NCBI RefSeq assembly: GCF_003367245.1
Contig: NZ_QRGR01000009.1
Coordinates: 62,001 to 126,000, forward strand
Reading direction: 5' to 3'
DNA from: Pontibacter diazotrophicus
GTDB lineage: Bacteria > Bacteroidota > Bacteroidia > Cytophagales > Hymenobacteraceae
DNA: 64,000 bases
Shown: positions 1-8,765 of the stretch, in pieces
Layout: each line of letters starts with the position of its first letter
Numbering within the stretch: position 1 is the first letter of the stretch
The notes under the pieces: model-generated
Told to the model about the DNA's origin: nothing
The model's input: only the letters and a program-made list of their open reading frames with translations
Databases searched by the model: none
Position numbers and translations under genes: made by a program

Positions 1-1662
1 GTTGGAAACCACATCCAGTTGTGCCTGCGGGATAGGTCTTACACTGTGGAACTGTTGTATGTTAGGCGCGGCATCGGGGTTATATGCCTGCACCCGCTCT
101 ACCAGTTTATTCGTGCGCTTGAGGTCGAACCAGCGCTGCTGCTCACCGGCAAACTCCCGGGCACGCTCATCCAGTATGAAGTCAATGTCCAGTTGGTCTG
201 CGCTTATCTCCATCTCCGCTTCCTGTCCGGGCAGAGCGGCTCTTCTGCGTACCACGTTCATATGTTCAACCGCTTCAGACATGTTACCCAGCATCATCTC
301 AGCTTCTGCTACGATCAGGTACATTTCAGCCAGGCGGATAACGTAAGCATCGCGCCGTCCCGACATCTGTGAGATAGTTGGGCGGGAAGTATCCAGGAAC
401 TTCTTCAGCGACATAAACCGGTCTCTTACCTGCGGCGCATCCCCCGCACTTACATCATAGGTTCTGCTTCTGTCGATGATGGTATAAGTCGTTGCATCCT
501 TCACTGCGTTTGGCACCACATACTTGGTGGCATAGATGGCCGTATCTCCGGCGGCAAAGCTTACGGAGCGCTGTGTGCCGTCAGAAGAGGTGACGTTGTA
601 GGTGCCGGGCTTGTTTGCGTACCATACCGTCTGAAAAGTGACGTCGTAGCGGGCATCTTTTGTTTCGTCAAAAAGGTCCAGCAGGTGTGCCGTTGGCATA
701 AAGCGGGCAAACGGACGGCCATACGTGATATCACGCTGCATGCCCGGCAACTGATCATAGGTCATCAGGAAAAACAGGTGCGAGTTGTTGCCGCCATCAC
801 GCAGCAGGATGTCGTCGCTGCTGGAGTTGGTCAGGCCGTCGAACTCCCTGTTGAGTACGAGATCAGCAGTAAAATTCACGTTCCATACTACCTCAGAATT
901 GCCAACATTGTCGATGTCCCATAACCCTTCATAAGTTGGCACTAGGCTGAAGTTATAGTCACTGATTACTTTTTGTGCCAGTTGTGAGGCCTCTGCATAA
1001 TTACCGCGGTACAGGTGCATGCGCGCCATAAAAGCCTCTGCTGCGGGCTTGGTTACGCGGCCATACTGGTTTGAGGTAACAGGCAGGTTGGCCGCTGCAA
1101 ATTGCAGGTCCTCAAATATCTGGTTATAAAAAGCCTCCACAGAAGAACGATTCGCCGTGGTGGACACTCCTATGGTTTCATCTGTTGCCAAATGCACCCC
1201 GCCCCAAGTTTCCACGATGTGCCACAGGTAAAATGCTCTCAGGAAGCGGGCTTCTCCTTCCCGTACCGGCTTTAAGTCAGCAGGCAATGAAGAGTCAGGA
1301 ATGCGGGCGATGGCAGCATTTGTCGCGTTAAGGGCGGCATACAAGCGTGTCCAGTAAAAAGTGATGGGTCCGTTAGCTCCTGAAAGGTCAGAGTTGTAGA
1401 GCGCCACCGGCGGGTTCTCCATACCGCTGCCACGGGTAAAAATATCAGTACCCAGTTCTGTTAAGGCAATGCCGTTCTCTTTCCCGTACCAGAAGCGCAT
1501 GGGCGTGTACAGGGAGTTCACCAGGCTTTCAATGCCCTCTGTGGTGGAGTAATAGCCCTCGGAGGTAAGGCCAGACACGTTTTCCTCATCCAGAAAAGAC
1601 TCGCAGGACGCAGAGCCCAAAAGCAGGGCTGGAAGTATGAATTTATATAATATCTTCTTCAT
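1..1662 (-). CDS. SusD-like outer-membrane glycan-binding lipoprotein (3' end cut by window)
   Basis: Surface lipoprotein that caps the neighbouring SusC-like transporter and binds oligosaccharide, here probably pectin fragments. I translated the open frame by hand from the ATG complement at 1660-1662 to base 1 (554 codons, no stop), so only the extreme C-terminus is missing. The N-terminus is a lipoprotein signal with Cys at about residue 20, followed by CESFLDEENVSG, which matches SusD proteins. The middle shows the TPR-like pattern of RagB/SusD (EGEARFLRAFYLWHIVETWG). The C-terminal half has the family pattern of LAEMYLIVAEAEMM and RAREFAGEQQRWFDLKRT. It lies 24 bp downstream of susC1 and is surely co-transcribed. 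Family assignment is firm; the ligand is inferred from the locus. Confidence 0.93.
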   Translation of the reverse strand, partial: MKKILYKFILPALLLGSASCESFLDEENVSGLTSEGYYSTTEGIESLVNSLYTPMRFWYGKENGIALTELGTDIFTRGSGMENPPVALYNSDLSGANGPITFYWTRLYAALNATNAAIARIPDSSLPADLKPVREGEARFLRAFYLWHIVETWGGVHLATDETIGVSTTANRSSVEAFYNQIFEDLQFAAANLPVTSNQYGRVTKPAAEAFMARMHLYRGNYAEASQLAQKVISDYNFSLVPTYEGLWDIDNVGNSEVVWNVNFTADLVLNREFDGLTNSSSDDILLRDGGNNSHLFFLMTYDQLPGMQRDITYGRPFARFMPTAHLLDLFDETKDARYDVTFQTVWYANKPGTYNVTSSDGTQRSVSFAAGDTAIYATKYVVPNAVKDATTYTIIDRSRTYDVSAGDAPQVRDRFMSLKKFLDTSRPTISQMSGRRDAYVIRLAEMYLIVAEAEMMLGNMSEAVEHMNVVRRRAALPGQEAEMEISADQLDIDFILDERAREFAGEQQRWFDLKRTNKLVERVQAYNPDAAPNIQQFHSVRPIPQAQLDVVSN

Positions 1663-1686
1663 GATTTTTCAGGTTTGATTGTGTCG

Positions 1687-4600
1687 CTAAAACTCGAGGT
1701 TCAAGCCAAATACCATTTGCTTTGTCATCGGGAAGCTAAGCGCACCGCCTCTTTCCGGATCATAAGGAGCTATTTCGCTGTGCAGAATAAAGTAGTTCTT
1801 AGCGGTAACATAAGCTCTGAGGCGCGCGAGTTTCAGCCTTTCCGAAATGGCATTCGGGAAGGTGTAAGCCAGTGTTATATCGCGCATCTTTACAAAAGAA
1901 CCATCCACGTACTGCAGGGTAGAGTAGTAGCGTGTGCTGGATCTGCTGGTGCCAGCGTTTGGCCTTGGGTAAGCGTTCGTTGGGTTTTCCGGTGTCCAAT
2001 AGTCTACCATCGGTCCGTTTTCCAGACCGTCTACTTTATAGGAACCGGCTGCCTCGCTGATGATGGTTTGTCCGATACGGGCATATACCATGAAGGAAAG
2101 CTCCAGCCCTTTGTAACCTAGCCTGTTCGTGACGCCAAGCGTCCAGTCCGGGGTCTCATTGCCTATTACAATGCGGTCTTCAGGGGTAATCACGCCGTCA
2201 CCATCCTGGTCTCTCACCCGGATATCTCCCGGATTTTGCTGGTTCACAGCGGCCGCATCTTCCTCACCTGACTGCCAGATGCCAATCTTCTCATAATCGT
2301 AGAACACGTTCAGCGGCTGACCTACATGCAAACCATAGTCGCCAAAACTCAGATCGCGCTCCACACCGTCTGCCAACTTCACCACTTCCTCTTTGTTTCT
2401 GGCAAAGCTCACATCAGTACTCCACCTGATTCCGTTTGGCTGGTCCAGGTTAATAGTCCCTAACTGTAGTTCCACGCCACGGTTGCGCGTCTCACCCACG
2501 TTGTCAATCACGCGCTCATAACCGGTGGTAGTTGGCAGGTTTCTTTCCAGCAGCAGGTCCCTGGTGTTTTGCTGGTATACATCCAGCGTACCTACCACCC
2601 TGTTGTAGAACAATCCGAAGTCGAGGCCTGCATTCGCTGTCGCTGTTGTTTCCCAGGTCAGGTTCGGGTTTGGCAATGCCCCTGGGTAGTAGCCGTATGC
2701 CGGAGATTCGGCTGTGCCCTGGTCGAAGGCATAGGTAGAGCGGCCCAGGCCACCCAATGTCAGATAGGGATCTATCTGGCTGTTGCCCGAGATGCCGTAG
2801 CTTAAACGAAGCTTCAGGTCAGATATGAAATTCACGTCGCGCAGGAAGTTTTCCTCCTTCAGCAACCAGCCCACTGACGCGGAAGGAAAATAATCCCATT
2901 TCCTGCCTTCTGCCAGCACTGACGAGCCATCTGTCCGCAACACCCCTGTGAACAGGTACTTATTAAAGAGTTTGTAGTTGACACGCCCAAAGAAAGAAGC
3001 CATGCTTCGCTCTACCAGGCTGCTGTTCAGTTGGAAGGCCGTCTGGGTGGCACCGAGGTTATAAAACAACAGCGTGGAAGAAAGCAGGTCTCTGCCCTGT
3101 GCCGAAAAGAATTCTGTTCGCTCAGACCAGATACTGGTGCCAAGGGTGGCAGAAAGCTCGTGGTTCTCAGACAGCGTCTTGTTATAGTTGGCAAAGTTCT
3201 CCCACGTAAACCGGGAAAAGTTACCCAATTCAGCCCGTGCAAGGGAGAGTCCGTTCGGGCCGGTCTCGATGGTGTTGGTGGCTGCGAACAAACCGTTGCG
3301 GTTATTGGATTGATCAATACCAAAGCGGGAGGTAAGCGTCAGGTTCTCAATCGGTGTGTAGTCAAGCGACAGATTACCGAAAAAGCGCCTGTTTACATCG
3401 TTGTTCTCATAGTTACCCGGCTGCTCATCCACCAGCGGGTTTAAGGTGGAGGCATCGCCTACCGGGAAAGTTACCAGGTTTCCTTCAGCGTCATAGGGCG
3501 CACCCAGCGGGCTCATCTTGTTTGCCTGGTTTAGGGGGTCTCTCCTGATGTCGCGGTCCCTGTAGGTATACATCAGGTTGGTGCTCAGCTTCAGGTTGTC
3601 CAGCAGATTATAGCCAATGTTCATGCGGCCGCTGTAACGCTCCAACTGGTCGTTTGCCAGCAGGCCCTTCTCATTAAAATATTCTGTGGAGAAATAGTAA
3701 TTGATTTTATCGCTTCCGCCGGAAACTCCTATCTGGTGGTTTTGCTGGCTTCCGGTGCCGATAAGCTCTTCTCCCCACTCTGTCCAGATGCCGTTCTGGA
3801 AGTTTTCGAATTGTGCCGGTGGCAGTATCCGCTCATCATCTTCCGGGCCATCCCACTCTCCCACTGTTCGGCGGGCTTCTCTGCGCAGCTGCACCCACTC
3901 AGGACCTGTCATGATATCCGCGTAACCGTTTCTGGTCTGGATGCCATAGTAAGAGTTAAGTGTAACGCGTGTTTTGCCTGCCGCACCACTCTTGGTCGTA
4001 ATCAGGATAACACCGTTTGCGCCAAGCGAGCCATAAATAGCTGTAGCAGTGGCATCTTTCAGCACCTCCATAGAGGCAATGTCGTTGGGGTTCACATCAA
4101 GCGGACCGTCGTAGCGTATACCGTCCACGAGTATGAGTGGCTGGTTGCTTGCGTTTACTGATCTGTTTCCCCGGATGTTGAAGTTCAGACCGGCTCCTGC
4201 CTGTCCGCTCGTTCTGGTCAGGTCGAGGCCTGGCACTTTCCCCTGCATTACCTCTAGGCCGTTGGTAACCGGTATTGCCGTCAGGTCTTCGCCACGCACA
4301 GAGGCTACTGAACCCGTGAGATCTGATTTTTTCACGGTGCCGTATCCAATCACCACCACTTCTTCCAGTGCCCTGGAATCCGGAGCCAGCGACACGTTAA
4401 CTGTAGAGCGGTTGTTCACCTGCACTTCCTGTGGCTGGTAACCGATAAAGGAAAACACCAGCGTGGCATCTGATGTGGTGACCGGCAAAGTATAAGCACC
4501 GTCCGCACCAGTGGCTGTTCCATTGGTTGTACCCTTTACCAGCACTGTTACACCGGGCAGGCCATCGCCATTTTCATCCGTTACTCTGCCGCTGACGGTA

Positions 4601-4689
4601 GCGCTTTGCGCCAGTACTGTTGCAACAGAGAATAACATAAGCAGGAAAGTAAGCATGTGCCTCCCGCTTCTAAGTAATGCTCGTCCCAT
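1687..4689 (-). CDS. SusC/RagA-family TonB-linked outer-membrane transporter (susC1)
   Basis: TonB-dependent outer-membrane channel that imports oligosaccharides with its SusD partner. The 1000-residue product has a signal peptide of about 28 residues ending VLAQ, then a carboxypeptidase-regulatory-like domain (GRVTDENGDGLPGVTVLVKG, about 32-110). The TonB-box-like EEVVVIGYGT and the plug domain (LTGSVASVRGEDL; DGIRYDGPLDVNP; LKDATATAIYGSLGANGV) follow, and the rest is the barrel. The C-terminus ends in an aromatic strand (MVFGLNLEF), as usual. The start at 4689 gives a basic n-region; a second Met 11 codons in would also leave a signal peptide. It is the first gene of a short operon with the susD1 gene, and a LacI-type palindrome lies 210 bp upstream. 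No SusE/F-like lipoprotein accompanies this pair inside the window. Confidence 0.95.
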   Translation of the reverse strand: MGRALLRSGRHMLTFLLMLFSVATVLAQSATVSGRVTDENGDGLPGVTVLVKGTTNGTATGADGAYTLPVTTSDATLVFSFIGYQPQEVQVNNRSTVNVSLAPDSRALEEVVVIGYGTVKKSDLTGSVASVRGEDLTAIPVTNGLEVMQGKVPGLDLTRTSGQAGAGLNFNIRGNRSVNASNQPLILVDGIRYDGPLDVNPNDIASMEVLKDATATAIYGSLGANGVILITTKSGAAGKTRVTLNSYYGIQTRNGYADIMTGPEWVQLRREARRTVGEWDGPEDDERILPPAQFENFQNGIWTEWGEELIGTGSQQNHQIGVSGGSDKINYYFSTEYFNEKGLLANDQLERYSGRMNIGYNLLDNLKLSTNLMYTYRDRDIRRDPLNQANKMSPLGAPYDAEGNLVTFPVGDASTLNPLVDEQPGNYENNDVNRRFFGNLSLDYTPIENLTLTSRFGIDQSNNRNGLFAATNTIETGPNGLSLARAELGNFSRFTWENFANYNKTLSENHELSATLGTSIWSERTEFFSAQGRDLLSSTLLFYNLGATQTAFQLNSSLVERSMASFFGRVNYKLFNKYLFTGVLRTDGSSVLAEGRKWDYFPSASVGWLLKEENFLRDVNFISDLKLRLSYGISGNSQIDPYLTLGGLGRSTYAFDQGTAESPAYGYYPGALPNPNLTWETTATANAGLDFGLFYNRVVGTLDVYQQNTRDLLLERNLPTTTGYERVIDNVGETRNRGVELQLGTINLDQPNGIRWSTDVSFARNKEEVVKLADGVERDLSFGDYGLHVGQPLNVFYDYEKIGIWQSGEEDAAAVNQQNPGDIRVRDQDGDGVITPEDRIVIGNETPDWTLGVTNRLGYKGLELSFMVYARIGQTIISEAAGSYKVDGLENGPMVDYWTPENPTNAYPRPNAGTSRSSTRYYSTLQYVDGSFVKMRDITLAYTFPNAISERLKLARLRAYVTAKNYFILHSEIAPYDPERGGALSFPMTKQMVFGLNLEF

Positions 4690-4898
4690 AGATTCTTTAA
4701 GTTTAAATATGAATAATATTTATTTGGTTCTTCTATTCTATGTAAGCTAATCCAGTTCTGCTATTGTGGCACTTGCAACCTGTTACACTGCTTTACCCTT
4801 TTTATGTCACGGACAAGTGTGCAATCCTTTTCCCAGCCTTATCTTAATATCCTGCACTTTTATTGATGTACAGACACTTATTAGAGATGCTTTTATGA

Positions 4899-4910
4899 GC
4901 AATCGATTGC
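4899..4910. promoter_or_regulatory. Candidate LacI-family operator upstream of susC1
   Basis: GCAATCGATTGC is a perfect 12-bp palindrome with the central CG of LacI/GalR operators. It sits in the 254-bp gap between susC1 and the methylesterase gene. Near-identical palindromes occur at 17285-17296 and 17493-17504 in front of the divergent susC2 and kduI genes, and a LacI regulator is encoded at 19193-20224. I infer that this protein binds all three. A half-site (GATTGCAC on the minus strand) also lies near 4820. Confidence 0.6.
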
Positions 4911-4943
4911 ACAATATAAGAAAAAAATTATTCAATTAATCAC

Positions 4944-5888
4944 TCACTCACCATTTATCTTCCACCCATCACACCCGGATAACACCTGTTCAGCCTTATA
5001 TCGCTCCGCTTCGCGCGCTGTTAACTGCTTTGACCACGCCACTCTTGCTTTTGGCGCAGCACCCGGGCCTTTGGAATTAAACTCCGCATATAGGGTAGTT
5101 TTCTCCGCCTCCGGCTTATTCCAGTTATGCCAGCCCTCCGGCCGGATATGGTCGCCAAGGGTGGTGTTGATAAATACTGTTTTGGCATATGCTCTCCAGG
5201 GACGGCCCAGGTATACTTTGGGAGCTTCGTCAGAAGCGGTGATGGTGCAATTCAGAAAAACAAACCCATACTCCTGGCCCTGGGGTGTAGAGGCCGCCGT
5301 GATGTAAGAGTTCTTTTTACAATGGATGGTACAGTTCTCGAATACAACCGTGGCGGGCCCGAAAATAAAGTCCGTGGTGCCTTCTATATAACAGTCTTTG
5401 TAGTACTGCCGGCTATTGTTTACACCGGCATACAGCGTGTCCTGATCCCCAATGATGCGGCAGTTCTCGAACACGCAGCGGTCAGCCTCCACGTGCAGTG
5501 CCACCGCCTGCCCCACCGGTCCCGCTACATTCTCAAAGGTGATGTTCTTTGCCCGGAAATCGTTCCCCTGCACCAGTACCGTATAGGAGGTGAAGGTATT
5601 GATATCGCCTTTGCCGGAATAGTCACCCCAACGGATAATCGTGTTCTCTTTGCTTTCGCCGATTAGGGAAATACTTGTTTTCCAGGAGTGTACCACAAGT
5701 TTCTCGCGGTACACGCCATTCCGGATGAATATCTCCACACGCTCTAACGGGAAAGCACGTACAGCATCCACGGCTTCCTGTATACTAGTATAGTCGCCGC
5801 TGCCGTCCAGGGCTACCACCAGCCGCTGCTGTTGTGCCTGAGCAGCAAGAACACTCAGAAAAAAAAGCAGGGTGGTTAATAGCTTCAT
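4944..5888 (-). CDS. Pectinesterase (CE8 pectin methylesterase)
   Basis: Hydrolyses methyl esters on homogalacturonan so that pectate lyases can act. The mature protein is a right-handed beta-helix. Family motifs are clear: the substrate/catalytic GDQDTLYAG, the catalytic-Asp motif TTDFIFGPATVVFENC, and LGRPWRAYAKTVF with the conserved Arg-Trp. I chose the ATG at 5886-5888, which gives 314 residues and a signal peptide MKLLTTLLFFLSVLAAQAQ. The longer open frame to 6011 adds an Arg/Cys-rich stretch that only overlaps the upstream lyase. The start codon overlaps the lyase stop as ATGA, so the two are translationally coupled. The export signal is SPI-like, so the enzyme is periplasmic or secreted. 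Confidence 0.93.
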   Translation of the reverse strand: MKLLTTLLFFLSVLAAQAQQQRLVVALDGSGDYTSIQEAVDAVRAFPLERVEIFIRNGVYREKLVVHSWKTSISLIGESKENTIIRWGDYSGKGDINTFTSYTVLVQGNDFRAKNITFENVAGPVGQAVALHVEADRCVFENCRIIGDQDTLYAGVNNSRQYYKDCYIEGTTDFIFGPATVVFENCTIHCKKNSYITAASTPQGQEYGFVFLNCTITASDEAPKVYLGRPWRAYAKTVFINTTLGDHIRPEGWHNWNKPEAEKTTLYAEFNSKGPGAAPKARVAWSKQLTAREAERYKAEQVLSGCDGWKINGE

Positions 5889-7306
5889 ATCTTCTCTTTT
5901 TTGTTGACTAACCCGTTCAGGTATACTTCGATGTTGGTGTACTGCTTGTCTAAAGTATAGGCAGCGGCATCGGCAGCGTCGGCTGGGTTCAGCTTCTGCT
6001 TCTTTTCCCACTCGTCCGGCATACCGTCCTGGTCTCTATCGGCGGGGGCAGTTCCTGCATTCAGTTTCGGCCACCCACCCACATCCTGCTGCGAGTCGAT
6101 GATGCCGTTCTTGTTTTTACCGCTTGCCGGGTTGTTCTGCCGCACTTCCCGCAAAACACGCTCGTCCACCTTGTCTCGTTTATGGCTTGCCCCGGCGTTT
6201 GCCAGCACCAACTCATAGGCTTCTTTTGCAGCCTGTTCGCGTACTGCAGCTGTCTCAAAGGGGTTCGCAACCAGCGCCGAATCAGGATGGTCCAAACTTA
6301 CCCCTAGGGCATTGTACTGCGTCACCTCCGGGTTTCCCTCCATTACATTCCCATTCATATAGAACTGCCCGTAAGGCGCATATGGCTCCAGCAGCCTGTC
6401 TTTCTTTGATTTTGGTGTGGCAGGTCCTGGTTTATAGTAGTTGTTCACCATGTTGTAGCGCCCTTTTTCACCGCCATACACACTGTTCCCGCCCCAGTTA
6501 TAAATGACGTTGTTGCGGAAGTCCACTAATTCGTCCGGGGAGTTTGCTGTTGTCTTGGAACCGCTAAAGCGTGGCATACGACTCATATGGTTCGCTATCA
6601 GGTTATGGTGGAACGAGGCGCCTACACCGCCCCATATACCACCGTAGCCATGGTCTCCTTTCGCGTGCACCGATTGGTTCAGGCTCTCTGAGAGAATGCA
6701 CCACTGCAGAGTAAAATTCTTGTTGTCGTAAAAAGAACCGCTTTCGTCTGTGGCCCAACCCATAGAGCAGTGGTCGACGATGATGTTGCTCTTGCCCTTG
6801 TTTGCTCCCAGCGCATCGGCCTGTACGCCTGCTACATCGCCCATCCTAAAGCGCATGTAGCGTATGATGACGTTATCCGCTTTTATGTTCATGGGGTAAT
6901 AGCGCAGTGTGATTCCGTCTCCGGGTGCTGACTGCCCCGCAAGGGTAATATCGCTGTTGTTGATGTCCAGGGGTGACTTTAAATCAATGTAGCCCGACAC
7001 GGCAAAAACAACTATACGCGGGCCTTTTTTCCGGATGGCTTCGCGTAAGCTACCGGGACCTTCATCGTTCAGGTTCGTGATCACGACCACTTGTCCGCCG
7101 CGCCCGCCTGTGGTGTACTTCCCAAAGCCTTCGGCTCCCGGAAATGCCAGTGCTTGTGCTGCTTCCGGTTCCTGCTTCACTGCCACGGTTGTTGGCTCCG
7201 CTGCCGTAGTGGTACTGGCCGTTTGCTGGGAACAGGCGGCTGTGCCTGCCAGTTGCAGCCCCAGGCAAAACGTGATGATTCGGGTAAGGGTATTCTTTTT
7301 ATGCAT
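5885..7306 (-). CDS. Pectate lyase (PL1-type), lipoprotein (pel1)
   Basis: Cleaves de-esterified polygalacturonate by beta-elimination, giving unsaturated oligogalacturonates. The start at 7306 (MHKKNTLTRI) yields a lipoprotein signal with Cys about residue 25, so the enzyme is probably outer-membrane anchored; the open frame could start 11 codons earlier. A low-complexity Thr/Ala/Glu linker leads to the beta-helix domain, which starts FPGAEGFGKYTTGGRGG. It contains INNSDITLAGQSAPGDGITL, IIVDHCSMGWATDES and the Arg-containing MSRMPRFSG typical of the catalytic region. The C-terminus has an Asp-rich DQDGMPDEWE segment resembling a calcium-binding repeat. It is 473 residues long and clearly related to the second lyase at 8766-10259. 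It follows the DUF4861 gene by 41 bp. Confidence 0.92.
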   Translation of the reverse strand: MHKKNTLTRIITFCLGLQLAGTAACSQQTASTTTAAEPTTVAVKQEPEAAQALAFPGAEGFGKYTTGGRGGQVVVITNLNDEGPGSLREAIRKKGPRIVVFAVSGYIDLKSPLDINNSDITLAGQSAPGDGITLRYYPMNIKADNVIIRYMRFRMGDVAGVQADALGANKGKSNIIVDHCSMGWATDESGSFYDNKNFTLQWCILSESLNQSVHAKGDHGYGGIWGGVGASFHHNLIANHMSRMPRFSGSKTTANSPDELVDFRNNVIYNWGGNSVYGGEKGRYNMVNNYYKPGPATPKSKKDRLLEPYAPYGQFYMNGNVMEGNPEVTQYNALGVSLDHPDSALVANPFETAAVREQAAKEAYELVLANAGASHKRDKVDERVLREVRQNNPASGKNKNGIIDSQQDVGGWPKLNAGTAPADRDQDGMPDEWEKKQKLNPADAADAAAYTLDKQYTNIEVYLNGLVNKKEKI

Positions 7307-7347
7307 TCTGTTTTTATGTGATTCAAGTTCAGCACGCAACGTATGGT

Positions 7348-8631
7348 TTACATCTTTGGCTTGGAGGTGAACTGTACCTGCACCGGGTTTTCGAGTTCCT
7401 GTGCTGTTTTATTCAGGTATTTAATAAAATCTGTCTTTGTTTTTATTCCCTCCGGCTCCAGCTCCCAGGCTGCCAGAAAGTAATACTCCACCTTGTTACC
7501 GGAAGGCTTTAGCTGTACCACATGGCTGAGCTCATCTTCTGTAATCTCCAACAGGTCTTTCATGCGGAACAGCACGGCAATCCCCAGGTTATCCCCTTCG
7601 CCGTTCAGGCTTTGTTTGCCATAGGTGGCTATATAGCCCCAGTGCTGCGCTTTACCTGTTCTGGTCGTGAAATTGGCCCGCTTGTCTTTAATCAGACCTG
7701 TGCTCAGATTCTGCGGCGTGCCTCCTTTTACTTCTACCTGGTGGTGCGTCAGGCGGCTGCCGGCAGGTATGCTCAGATGGGAGGTTACATCCAGCTTCAT
7801 GCCTGCTATGTTCCATCCATAGTAGTTCGTGCGGATAGAGGAATACACGTTGCCGTTTTCAGTGATGACGCTGATCATGCTGTCGGTTTCGGCCATGCGC
7901 TTTGCCTGTCCCTCGTGGAACATGGCCAGCGTACCAACACCCAGTGATTTGCCTACCTTCAGCACGTCCATGCCCCAAGGCTGCTCGTCGTGGTAAGAGT
8001 CGAAGCCGTCCTGCCCCACCTGCTGCAGCACCATGTCTTTTGTTTTCTTTCCGAACACATCGGTGCCGTTGCGCCAGTCGAGGTAAAACCGGTAGCCTAC
8101 TTTGTCTGATTCCCAGCCGGGCCCTTCGTAGCGGATAAAATAAGAGTGGTCAGTATGCTCGTCCGGCACCCGAAGCGAATCCACGTTCTGGAAAGATCCG
8201 CCTATATATTTTCGGTTCTGGAATTCGCCGCCCACTTTATGAGAGACCTCCGCCTGTGTGCGCTTGGTATAGTTGCGGGGGGCAGCGCCTGTTTCGTTAT
8301 AGCGGATGGTCAGGTTGCGGGAGGCTTTGGGTCCCAACCGGTCGAGTACCACCACGATGCCCCTGTTCTCACTGTCTTTCGTATTATACTGGCTGGGAAT
8401 TTCTTTAGTACCGTCTAGCACCACGAACGCCTTTGGGTTAAAAGCAGCGGCATGTTTTTTTATATCGTCGCCTTCTACCAATACCATCACATCGTCCCGC
8501 TGCTGATCCAGTGGGTTAGTTACTGTGATAGTGAAGGACTTCGGAAACTCCTTTTTCAGGTTTTGCGCCAATACGCTTCCTGCGCTTAGCAGCGAAAGCA
8601 CTATCAAACCGAATGTTACCCTAACGTTCAT
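7348..8631 (-). CDS. DUF4861-family secreted protein
   Basis: I recognise this as a DUF4861-type protein, a family that recurs in Bacteroidota polysaccharide loci; I know of no function to assign safely. From the chosen ATG at 8631 it is 427 residues with a signal peptide MNVRVTFGLIVLSLLSAGSV cleaved after LAQ. The extra 36 codons of the longer frame look non-coding. Visible features include a beta-sandwich-like composition, the segment YFIRYEGPGWESDKVGYRFYL, a DWRNGTDVFGKKT motif and the WGMDVLKVGKSLGVGTLA segment. It is placed between two pectate lyases on the same strand. I infer a role in processing or binding pectin-derived oligomers at or outside the periplasm. Confidence 0.8.
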   Translation of the reverse strand: MNVRVTFGLIVLSLLSAGSVLAQNLKKEFPKSFTITVTNPLDQQRDDVMVLVEGDDIKKHAAAFNPKAFVVLDGTKEIPSQYNTKDSENRGIVVVLDRLGPKASRNLTIRYNETGAAPRNYTKRTQAEVSHKVGGEFQNRKYIGGSFQNVDSLRVPDEHTDHSYFIRYEGPGWESDKVGYRFYLDWRNGTDVFGKKTKDMVLQQVGQDGFDSYHDEQPWGMDVLKVGKSLGVGTLAMFHEGQAKRMAETDSMISVITENGNVYSSIRTNYYGWNIAGMKLDVTSHLSIPAGSRLTHHQVEVKGGTPQNLSTGLIKDKRANFTTRTGKAQHWGYIATYGKQSLNGEGDNLGIAVLFRMKDLLEITEDELSHVVQLKPSGNKVEYYFLAAWELEPEGIKTKTDFIKYLNKTAQELENPVQVQFTSKPKM

Positions 8632-8765
8632 GTTCCTTTGTTTAAAGTATTTATTCAATAGCAGCGGTACCTGTTCAGACACTTGCAGGAGCTGCGCACG
8701 CTGCGAAGTCTTTTTACACGGCCAGGCAGGATTCTGCAAAAAGCAAACTTATCCCCTGAACAACA

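Noticed and set aside
4944..6011. Long N-terminal extension of the pectinesterase frame
   Set aside because: The extra 41 codons overlap the upstream lyase and encode an Arg/Cys-rich stretch. The ATG at 5888 gives a clean signal peptide and a 4-base overlap.
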